From Deltaproteobacteria bacterium (GTDB taxonomy: Bacteria; Myxococcota; Polyangia; Polyangiales; B10-G4), in assembly GCA_019312705.1 (NCBI GenBank), contig JAFDCW010000053.1:1-11442 (forward strand): a DNA stretch of 11,442 nucleotides. Direction: 5' to 3'. A model generated the notes under the pieces. That model was not told the DNA's origin, did not search any database, and saw only the letters and a list, made by a program, of their open reading frames with translations. This document shows positions 1 through 6,182 of this stretch, piece by piece. Position 1 is the stretch's first letter. The number at the start of each line of letters is the position of its first letter. A program made the position numbers and the translations under genes.

Positions 1-276
1 GCCCGCGACCGAGGTGGGGAAGGCGCCGAGGAGCATCCACGCTGCGATTTGTCGATGCCACGGTACGAGGGCGGCGCCCACCGAGAGGCAGGGCAGCGGG
101 ATGAGCGCCCAGAGGAGGGCGGGGACCTCGCGCGGACCGCCGACGAAGAACGGCAAGACGGTGAGCAGTGCCCAGGCGTTGAGACCGAGGACCAACGCCC
201 GACCGGCATCCCCCCGGGTGCTTCGGACGAGTTCGTCGGGCTCACCTACATCAGCCCTTTGGATGGGGTCGGCCAT
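1..276 (-). CDS. Partial membrane protein, N-terminal 92 residues (hypothetical)
   Basis: Reading the minus strand from the ATG at 276 gives an open frame to the window edge with no stop. The product starts MADPIQRADVGEPDELVRST. A polar N-terminal stretch of about 25 residues is followed by hydrophobic segments: one containing LNAWALLTVLPFFV, one containing ALLWALIPLPCLSVGAALV, and a third beginning IAAWMLLGAFP at the edge. This alternation is typical of a multi-pass inner-membrane protein with a cytoplasmic N-terminus. An in-frame ATG at 294 would add six residues (MGVGYP) and leave one base before the kinase start, so 276 is preferred. No family is recognised. It diverges from the kinase gene. 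The plus-strand frames over this stretch are Arg/Pro/Ser-rich and look like shadows. Coding is inferred from the membrane-protein pattern and the open frame. Confidence 0.68.
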   Translation of the reverse strand, partial: MADPIQRADVGEPDELVRSTRGDAGRALVLGLNAWALLTVLPFFVGGPREVPALLWALIPLPCLSVGAALVPWHRQIAAWMLLGAFPTSVAG

Positions 277-295
277 GGGATAACCTACGCCCATC

Positions 296-3200
296 GTGAC
301 CGTAGTCTGTCACCACTGCGGCGCTCCCTGCAACGATGGGGACCGATTCTGTGTACGATGCGGATCGGTCATGTCGGCTTCGAGCGCCCAGCAGGATCCC
401 CTCGTCGGCCGAACGGTCGGAGGCTCCTATACCCTCCAAGAGCTGATCGGCGTCGGCGGCATGGGGCGGGTGTACCTCGCCGAGCAGACCGCCCTCGGGC
501 GCACCGTCGCCGTGAAGGTCATTCATCCGCATCTGCTCGGCGACGAGCAGACGGTCGCGCGATTCTACGTCGAGGCCCGCGCGTCAAGCCGCCTGAACCA
601 TCCGAACTCGGTCAGCATCATCGACTTCGGCCGGACCGACGACGGGGTGCTCTACCTCGTGATGGAGCATCTCAAGGGCAAAGACCTCGCCCTCGTCATG
701 CACGAGGAGGGGCCGTTACCCTTCGATCAGATTGCCGACGCTCTCACCGGTGCGCTCGGCGCCCTCGGAGAGGCCCACGCCCTCGGCGTGGTGCACCGAG
801 ACCTCAAGCCCGAAAACATCATCATCAAGCGGTTCCGGTCCGGAGGCGACCTCGTCAAGGTCGTCGACTTCGGCCTCGCGACCATCGCGAGCGGTCACGG
901 CGGGACCTCCATCACCTCGCCGGGGCTCGTCTGCGGGACACCGGACTACATGTCGCCGGAGCAAGGGCGCGGGGAGGCGGTTGACGGACGCACCGATCTC
1001 TACGCCCTAGGCGTCGTGCTCTTCGAGCTCCTCACCGATCAGCTCCCCTTCGAGGACGAGACGCCGACCAAGGTCGTACTCCGGCACATCAACGATCCCG
1101 TTCCGAATCCGGCCGAGGCGGCCCCCGAGCGGGGCATTTCGGCCGCCTTCGTCGACGTGACGATGAAGGCCTTGGCCAAGTCCCCCGCCGATCGTTTCCA
1201 GTCGGCCGATGAGATGGCGCGGGCGATTCGCGACGCGGCGATTGAGGCCACGCGAGTAACCCCGGAGCAGGTTCAGTGCGGGACCTGTAGCGAGCCCAAC
1301 CCGACGACGATGCGTTTCTGTGGGTCGTGCGGCGCGCGTCTCAACGGGGGCCTCCCTGCGGTCGCCGAAGAATCGAAGCGACCGAGCTCGCCGGCGCGCA
1401 CCCCCTCGTTCTATCCCACCCGGGAGTCCACGCGTCCCTTCGTCGGCCGAGATGCCGAAGTCGAACGCCTGCTCGCATTGCGCGCCGAAGCGATGTCCAA
1501 GCCCGTCTGGGTTCACCTCTCGGGAGAGCCCGGCGTGGGCAAGACCCGCCTCCTCGAAGAGGTGGCTCGGCGCGCCGAAGAAGCGGGCGACCTGGTCGTC
1601 GGGGCGGGGCCCCATCCCACCCGCGCCCCGGTTCCCTACGCGGCCATCCGCACTCTGATGGCCGCCCTGCTCTCGGTCGACGAGTCCGAGCTCTCGCGCC
1701 TCGCCTCGTCGGACGGGGTGTTCTCCGAGCCGATCATGAGGGCGGGCGTCTCCGAGGTGGTCGAGCCGAACGGGCTCGTCGGGTTCGAAGACCAGGGGCG
1801 CGCCGGCGCCGTCACGGCTGCCCTCGCCACCGCGGTCAAGGTCGCGGCGAGCACCGTCGAATCCGGCCGCGTGACGCTTTTCGTCGATGGCTTGCCCTAC
1901 ACCGACGGCCTGACCAGGCGTGTGCTCGCGGACCTTCCCCGGCAACTCGCGGGCATGCCCTTCCTCCTCGTCACGGCGGGATACCAGAGTAGATTGGGCA
2001 TGGGCACCCCCGAGGTCGTGGAGCTCGTCGGCCTGGACGCCGCGACAGCGGCGGCGTTCATGAATCGTCCGGATAGTTCGTCCGAGGCGGCGCAGTTCGC
2101 GCCTGACCGACGTTTTCTTCCGCTTTACCTCGAACAGGTGGAAGCCCTCGGCGCGACTCTCGACGAAGAAGCTCTCCCGGTACGTCTCGCCGACGCGCTG
2201 GCGCAGCGCCTCGACCGTTTGAGTCTCGAAGCTCGCAGAGTCATTCAGGCCACCTCGGTCATCGGCGAATCGTGCAGCCTCGAGTACCTCCGCCGCCTCG
2301 TCGATCCGCAAGACTTCTCTGGTCTCGAATCCGTCACCGAGGCCGACCTCCTGCGCCTCGACGACGGAAACGTCGTCTTCACCCACCCGTTCGTTCGGGA
2401 CATTGTCGAGGGGTCGATTCCGGCTGAGGCGAGGCGCGATTTGCATACGCGAGCGCTGCATCTCGCGACCGAATTCGAGGAACCCCTCGAGGTGCGCGCC
2501 GAGCATGCTTTCCGCGCCGGCGAGCCGATGAGCGCCCTCATGCTCCTCGAGCGCATGGGGGACAGCGCGCTGCGCCGCTCCGATGCGACCGCTGCCGTCC
2601 TCGCTTTTCAGCGCGCCCTCGCCCTGGGCCGGCGAGAGATGCTCGAGACCGGCGACATCATGCTGGAAGGCGCCATCGTCACCTTCAGTCGCAAGCTCGG
2701 TGGAGCCCTCGAGCGGGGCGGAGACGTCGCCGGAGCCGACGGTGTGCTCCGCGAAGCCCTCGACCTCGCCGGCCCCGCGAGCGCGGAGCGAGTGCGCATG
2801 CTCCTGGTCCTCGGCCGGGTCGCAGCGCGCCGGGACCGGCGTCGAGATGCGGTGCGACTCCTCGGCCAGGCCCTCGAGCTCGCCGAAAACCAGAAAGATC
2901 GCGACATGGAAGCGACGGTTCAAGTCGCCATCGCCCGGGTGCGCCGCGTCGACGGGGACTCGGAAGGCGCCCAGACCGCCTACGGCCGGGCCGCGCTCCT
3001 CGAGAAGGAAATCGGGGCGACCCCCGAGCGCCGCACCCGCACCGTCGTGGAGCTCGCCGAGGTGCTCACTCAAGACGGCGAACTGGAGACCGCCCTCGAG
3101 CGGGCGCGCGAAGCCCGCAGCCTCGCGGCGAAGGCTGGCGCGCCGGCCCTCACGGCCCTCGCCCTCGGCACCCTCGGGGTGGTCGAGCACCACCGCAGGA

Positions 3201-3322
3201 ATCGCGACGAAGCATCGAGCCTCTATCACGACGCCGCCCGCAGTGCCGCCGAGGCCGGCGACGGCCCTGCCCATGAGCGCTGGAAGGCGGCCGCGAGGTC
3301 ACTGTCCTCTGCTACCCTGTAG
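296..3322 (+). CDS. Serine/threonine protein kinase fused to zinc ribbons, STAND/AAA ATPase and TPR-like region
   Basis: Predicted cytoplasmic signalling protein of 1008 residues. Residues 5-22 form a zinc ribbon (CHHC then CVRC). The kinase domain spans about 43-315: Gly-rich loop GVGGMG at 52-57, ATP lysine K74, probable helix-C glutamate E93, HRDLKPEN with catalytic D169, DFG at 191-193, and GTPDYMSPEQ as the activation segment end. All key residues are present, so it should be active. A second zinc ribbon (CGTC, then CGSC) lies at 328-345. After a Pro/Ser linker come FVGRDAEVERL and a Walker A motif GEPGVGKT at 410-417, with a Walker B-like strand TLFVDG near 527-532. A winged-helix-like segment (about 643-670) and helical TPR-like repeats (about 715-1000) follow. 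No transmembrane segment or cyclase domain is seen. The GTG at 296 is the only start upstream of the first CxxC, because an in-frame TAA lies at 281-283. No good Shine-Dalgarno site precedes it. The architecture resembles PknK-type kinases of Myxococcota. The substrate is unknown. Confidence 0.93.
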   Translation: MTVVCHHCGAPCNDGDRFCVRCGSVMSASSAQQDPLVGRTVGGSYTLQELIGVGGMGRVYLAEQTALGRTVAVKVIHPHLLGDEQTVARFYVEARASSRLNHPNSVSIIDFGRTDDGVLYLVMEHLKGKDLALVMHEEGPLPFDQIADALTGALGALGEAHALGVVHRDLKPENIIIKRFRSGGDLVKVVDFGLATIASGHGGTSITSPGLVCGTPDYMSPEQGRGEAVDGRTDLYALGVVLFELLTDQLPFEDETPTKVVLRHINDPVPNPAEAAPERGISAAFVDVTMKALAKSPADRFQSADEMARAIRDAAIEATRVTPEQVQCGTCSEPNPTTMRFCGSCGARLNGGLPAVAEESKRPSSPARTPSFYPTRESTRPFVGRDAEVERLLALRAEAMSKPVWVHLSGEPGVGKTRLLEEVARRAEEAGDLVVGAGPHPTRAPVPYAAIRTLMAALLSVDESELSRLASSDGVFSEPIMRAGVSEVVEPNGLVGFEDQGRAGAVTAALATAVKVAASTVESGRVTLFVDGLPYTDGLTRRVLADLPRQLAGMPFLLVTAGYQSRLGMGTPEVVELVGLDAATAAAFMNRPDSSSEAAQFAPDRRFLPLYLEQVEALGATLDEEALPVRLADALAQRLDRLSLEARRVIQATSVIGESCSLEYLRRLVDPQDFSGLESVTEADLLRLDDGNVVFTHPFVRDIVEGSIPAEARRDLHTRALHLATEFEEPLEVRAEHAFRAGEPMSALMLLERMGDSALRRSDATAAVLAFQRALALGRREMLETGDIMLEGAIVTFSRKLGGALERGGDVAGADGVLREALDLAGPASAERVRMLLVLGRVAARRDRRRDAVRLLGQALELAENQKDRDMEATVQVAIARVRRVDGDSEGAQTAYGRAALLEKEIGATPERRTRTVVELAEVLTQDGELETALERAREARSLAAKAGAPALTALALGTLGVVEHHRRNRDEASSLYHDAARSAAEAGDGPAHERWKAAARSLSSATL

Positions 3323-3390
3323 GGGCAAGACCCCCTGATTGTTGGCCACCTGTGGAGGGGCGCAAGGACCCCTGGCCGGCCCCGTTCAGC
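3323..3390. other. Short intergenic stretch after the kinase gene
   Basis: GGGG (3322-3325) and CCCC (3331-3334) could form a four-base-pair stem directly at the kinase stop codon. There is no T-tract, so this is weak evidence for a terminator. The frame of the gene remnant is open across this stretch, but its residues (PPDCWPPVEGRKDPWP) do not match the protease. Confidence 0.3.
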
Positions 3391-3680
3391 GACTGCAGTG
3401 TGGCTGACGGGGGCCTCCGCCGTGATGACTGCAATTCCGGCCTCTGCACCGGGGGCGGAGTCTGTACTGGCCTCTGCGGCGCCGACGCTCCGTGCGGCGG
3501 CCCTTCGAATGTGCGCGGACGGCCGATGGCATTGCGGCGGCATGCGTGGCACCTTCATCGAGAACGTCAGAGGGCGGCGGCTGTTCGACCGGGGGACCGG
3601 GCACCACCGCACCAGGACCCCCCCTGGCGATCTGGGCAGGCTTCACCGGCTTGCTCGCGTGGCACCGATGTCGGAGACAA
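3391..3680 (+). pseudogene. Frameshifted 3' remnant of a Cys-rich, MYXO-CTERM-like secreted protein gene
   Basis: Between the kinase stop and the protease start, two frames carry pieces of one protein. The first frame (through about 3501) reads DCSVADGG, then DCNSGLCTGGGVCTGLC, the Cys-rich repeat pattern of the downstream protease. The next piece, from 3504, is in another frame and starts FECARTADGIAAACVAPSS. It reaches GGGC at 3573-3584 and a hydrophobic stretch (LAIWAGFTGLLAW) followed by RCRRQ. From F to one residue past the GGGC cysteine, the second piece matches the protease C-terminus at 16 of 28 residues without gaps. At the junction the protease has TGC GCC GCC GGG TTC, while here the TGC and TTC codons are separated by one base less, so a single-base deletion near 3499-3503 explains the break. 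No stop follows the basic tail, and the frame runs on into the protease gene until 3839. No upstream protease domain remains. A sequencing error at the junction is possible, but it would not restore the missing N-terminal part. Confidence 0.68.
3673..3677 (+). promoter_or_regulatory. Ribosome binding site deciding the protease start
   Basis: GGAGA lies 8 bases before the ATG at 3686. It supports that start over the in-frame ATG at 3668 and over much longer extensions back to 3398. Those extensions would only translate the upstream gene remnant out of frame and would bury the signal peptide. Confidence 0.6.
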
Positions 3681-3685
3681 TACGA

Positions 3686-5554
3686 ATGGCGAAATCGCTT
3701 CCCTGGCTTGCCCCGGTCGCTCTGCTCTTATCGGGAGCGCTGGCGTGCACCGCGCCCCTCCCCCTGGACCAGGTCGGAGCCACGTCCGAAGCGATCGTCG
3801 ACGGCACCCCGGACTTCAGCAACCACCCAGCGGTGGTGATGCTTTACAACGCCCGGCGGCGGAGCCGGTGCACCGCCATCATCATTGCGCCGAAAGCCGT
3901 GCTCACCGCCAAACACTGTGTGCAGGGCGGTGGTGCTTCTGCAGATAGCCCCGGGAGCTTCCGGGTCTACGCCGGGGCGGGGATCGGTGCCTTCACCGCC
4001 GAGTACCGCGTGAGTGAAGTGCTCGCCGCTCCCGGTTCCTGGGACATCCGTGCTGGAGACGAATCTGACGTCGCCATGGTGATCCTGAGCACCCCGGCGA
4101 TCCAGGCGCCGATGGAGGTCGCCTTCGATGGGGCCGGCGCCCTGACCGGCCAAACGATCACCGCGGTCGGCTTTGGGCAGACCCCCGCCAACCCCAACAA
4201 CGACATCAAGCAGCGGACCGAGAAACGCGTACTCGAAGTCTACCGGAATACGATCGTCGTAGACCCGGCCGTCTGTCAGGGCGACTCCGGGGGGCCATTG
4301 ATCGGCCCCGACGGACGCATCTACGGCGTCGCGTCGTACATCTTCGACCCCAGTGGCCGGCGGGAGCCGGTCTGTGGAACGGCTCTGGGCGCCTACAACG
4401 GTTGGTCGAGGAACGACATCGAGCAATTCATCCGCGATGGCATCGAGCAGAGCGGCGCCTGTGCCCCGGACGGCGAGGAAGTATGCGACGGCGCGGACAA
4501 CGATTGCGATGGCGAGGTCGACGAGGTCTGCGTTCCCCTCGGTGAATCGTGCACCGCCGACGATGAATGCGTCGGGGGCTTGTGCGGCGATACTTCCGTA
4601 GGCCGCGTCTGCACGGAAGAGTGCGGCACCCTCAGCCCCGAGATCGGCTGCGCCATCGGTTTCTACTGCGCGCAGACCGCGGGGTGCGATGGCCTCTGCG
4701 TGCCCCGGAGCATGCCGACCGGGGGGACCGCTCTCGGGAATGACGCCGACTGCACGGTCGATTCGGATTGCGCCAGTCTCTTCTGTTCCGATCCTGGGGA
4801 CGGCCGCGCGCGCTGCCTGATCCCCTGCGAGGGGGATACCGGCGGGTGCATTTCTGGCGAAGTCTGTGCCGCGCTGCCGGGGTCGTGCGGCGGCTGCGTG
4901 CCGGCGGATCTGGTCGTCGGGCTGCGCGGCGCCGGCGAGCCTTGCGCGGCCGATACCGACTGTCGGTCGGCCATGTGCTTCGCCGACGAAGGCATCTCCT
5001 ATTGCAGCAGCGCCTGCGCGGCCGATCCCGATTGCGGTGACGCCTTTCACTGCCGCACCGGGGCCTGCGTGCGTGGGCTCCGAGGTGACCTCGGCTCGGG
5101 GTGTGTGGCCAACGAAGACTGCTCCCCCGAGGCGCCCATCTGCGCGGCCCGAGGGGACGTCAGCTGGTGCACCGCGACCTGCACCGGAAGCTGTGAAGCC
5201 GCTGGCTTCAGCTGCTTTGACGTCGGGCCCACGAGTGTCTGCGCGCCGGATAATGGCCTCGTCGGCGAGCCCTGCGCGGTCCCCGCCGACTGCATCAGCG
5301 GCCTCTGCGTCGACGCCGGGGCGGGGCCCGTCTGCTCTGAGGTCTGCAGTCGTGACCGGGCGTGCGCCGCCGGGTTCGAATGCACCCGGACCGCCGATGG
5401 GGTCACCAACGTATGTGTCGCTCCGGCGCGCGCGCCCAAGGACGGCGGAGGCTGCGCAGTCTCCCCGGTAGGACGTCGCCAGGGCACGCTCCTCGGGTTT
5501 GCGCTCTTCGGCTTCGCATTCCTTTCGGCATTGCTTCGCCGCCGGCGCCTCTGA
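3686..5554 (+). CDS. Secreted trypsin-like (S1A) serine protease with MopE-like motif, Cys-rich repeats and MYXO-CTERM-like tail
   Basis: Exported protein of 622 residues. Residues 1-20 are a Sec signal peptide ending ALA before C21, which could be a signal peptidase I site or a poor lipobox. The mature-type protease N-terminus IVDG is at 37-40. The triad is complete: H77 in LTAKHC, D128 in SDVAMVIL, S201 in CQGDSGGP. Cysteine pairs 62/78 and 197/230 match conserved S1 disulfides. Residues 265-281 carry CDGADNDCDGEVDE, the short motif found in MopE-type copper-binding proteins and widespread in myxobacterial surface proteins. At least five Cys-rich repeats follow (about 287-580), of the form C-x-x-(D)C-x-x-x-x-C, each ending in another Cys pair. 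The end has GGGC at 587-590, a hydrophobic stretch at 600-617 and RRRRL, as in MYXO-CTERM surface-sorting tails. A surface-anchored extracellular protease is inferred. A 27-bp gap separates it from the next gene. Confidence 0.93.
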   Translation: MAKSLPWLAPVALLLSGALACTAPLPLDQVGATSEAIVDGTPDFSNHPAVVMLYNARRRSRCTAIIIAPKAVLTAKHCVQGGGASADSPGSFRVYAGAGIGAFTAEYRVSEVLAAPGSWDIRAGDESDVAMVILSTPAIQAPMEVAFDGAGALTGQTITAVGFGQTPANPNNDIKQRTEKRVLEVYRNTIVVDPAVCQGDSGGPLIGPDGRIYGVASYIFDPSGRREPVCGTALGAYNGWSRNDIEQFIRDGIEQSGACAPDGEEVCDGADNDCDGEVDEVCVPLGESCTADDECVGGLCGDTSVGRVCTEECGTLSPEIGCAIGFYCAQTAGCDGLCVPRSMPTGGTALGNDADCTVDSDCASLFCSDPGDGRARCLIPCEGDTGGCISGEVCAALPGSCGGCVPADLVVGLRGAGEPCAADTDCRSAMCFADEGISYCSSACAADPDCGDAFHCRTGACVRGLRGDLGSGCVANEDCSPEAPICAARGDVSWCTATCTGSCEAAGFSCFDVGPTSVCAPDNGLVGEPCAVPADCISGLCVDAGAGPVCSEVCSRDRACAAGFECTRTADGVTNVCVAPARAPKDGGGCAVSPVGRRQGTLLGFALFGFAFLSALLRRRRL

Positions 5555-5581
5555 GCCCTCATTGAGGTAAGCTTCGGGAGC

Positions 5582-6154
5582 ATGGTGCGGCGTCCACTCC
5601 AGAACTCCCGGCCCACCCAGGTCTCGGAGCTCCCGCAGTCCTTGCGGGTCTTGCGGGTCTTGCCGTTTTTGCGGGTTTCGAAGATCTTGGCGGCGACCGC
5701 TCTGCTCACCTTCGGCCTCGCCGGGTGCAACGACCTTCGCGACTACGATGGGGCTTGGTCCGGCAAGGTCGTCGGGGACAACACGCCCGACTTCATTCTC
5801 AGTGGTTTCCCCGAGGGCACTGAACTCGAGATCCGCGATTTTGCAGCGCACCCCGCGGCCGGGCCGCCGGGGTTCATTACGACCCGCGGGTACGACGCGT
5901 TCGACGACACAGCCCTCGAGATCATCGCGCCCCTCGAGCACGACCTGCTGAGCCAGTACGACTTTCCGGGCATGGGCCGCGTACGGAACTACATCTACGC
6001 GACCAGGCCGACGGCGGGCCCCCTCGCGGGCCGAGATCCCGTGGTCTTCATCTCCCTCATCGACGACGACTCCCTCGAGGTGCGCGTCATCGTCGGCAGC
6101 GGTGACGAAACGACCGGCGGCCATTTCGGGCTGTGGTATCTCGGACGCCAGTGA
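5582..6154 (+). CDS. Small lipoprotein of unknown function
   Basis: From the ATG at 5582 the product is 190 residues, but the start is uncertain. A lipoprotein signal is clear: SKILAATALLTFGLAGC, with lipobox LAGC and lipidated Cys at residue 49 of the long form. That is unusually far from the N-terminus. A TTG at 5669 would give a 20-residue leader with Cys at position 20, a normal length. The codons before it consist largely of a 9-bp tandem repeat and a hairpin (5632-5648), and look non-coding in origin. The GGGAG at 5576-5580 is too close to the ATG to serve it well. The mature part of about 140 residues begins near YDGAWSGKVVGDN and ends GGHFGLWYLGRQ, with alternating hydrophobic and polar residues suggesting a beta-rich fold. 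It has no Cys after the lipidated one. I do not recognise a family. It lies 27 bp after the protease and 28 bp before tsaD, probably in the same transcript. Confidence 0.75.
   Translation: MVRRPLQNSRPTQVSELPQSLRVLRVLPFLRVSKILAATALLTFGLAGCNDLRDYDGAWSGKVVGDNTPDFILSGFPEGTELEIRDFAAHPAAGPPGFITTRGYDAFDDTALEIIAPLEHDLLSQYDFPGMGRVRNYIYATRPTAGPLAGRDPVVFISLIDDDSLEVRVIVGSGDETTGGHFGLWYLGRQ
5632..5695 (+). repeat. Hairpin plus 9-bp tandem repeat tract at the start of the small lipoprotein frame
   Basis: CCCGCA at 5632-5637 pairs with TGCGGG at 5643-5648 across a five-base loop. From 5642 a 9-base unit repeats: TTGCGGGTC twice, then the variants TTGCCGTTT and TTGCGGGTT, fading into TCGAAGATC and TTGGCGGCG. 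Because the unit is three codons long, the lipoprotein frame stays open and reads LRV-LRV-LPF-LRV-SKI-LAA. The tract resembles short degenerate intergenic repeats that often become annotated as gene 5' ends in environmental bacteria. That comparison is from memory. Confidence 0.6.
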
Positions 6155-6182
6155 CCCACCCATCGATCCCCCCGGTGACCTC

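Noticed and set aside
49..984. A 311-residue plus-strand frame overlapping the left-edge gene and the kinase
   Set aside because: It is extremely Arg/Pro/His-rich and lies out of frame with the kinase domain, which has all catalytic motifs.
1007..3274. A 755-residue open frame antisense to the kinase
   Set aside because: It mirrors the real gene's codon bias. Its sequence is Arg/Glu/Gly-rich without domain motifs, and the sense strand encodes a complete kinase-ATPase.
3322..3335. GGGG/CCCC stem at the kinase stop as an intrinsic terminator
   Set aside because: The stem is only four base pairs and no T-tract follows.
3398..3685. N-terminal extension of the protease back to 3398
   Set aside because: These codons translate the upstream gene remnant out of frame. 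A signal peptide and a ribosome site mark the start at 3686.
4535..5425. Repeated Cys codon pattern as a DNA repeat or CRISPR-like array
   Set aside because: The periodicity is at protein level (Cys-rich modules) with variable spacing and divergent nucleotides, not identical repeats with spacers.
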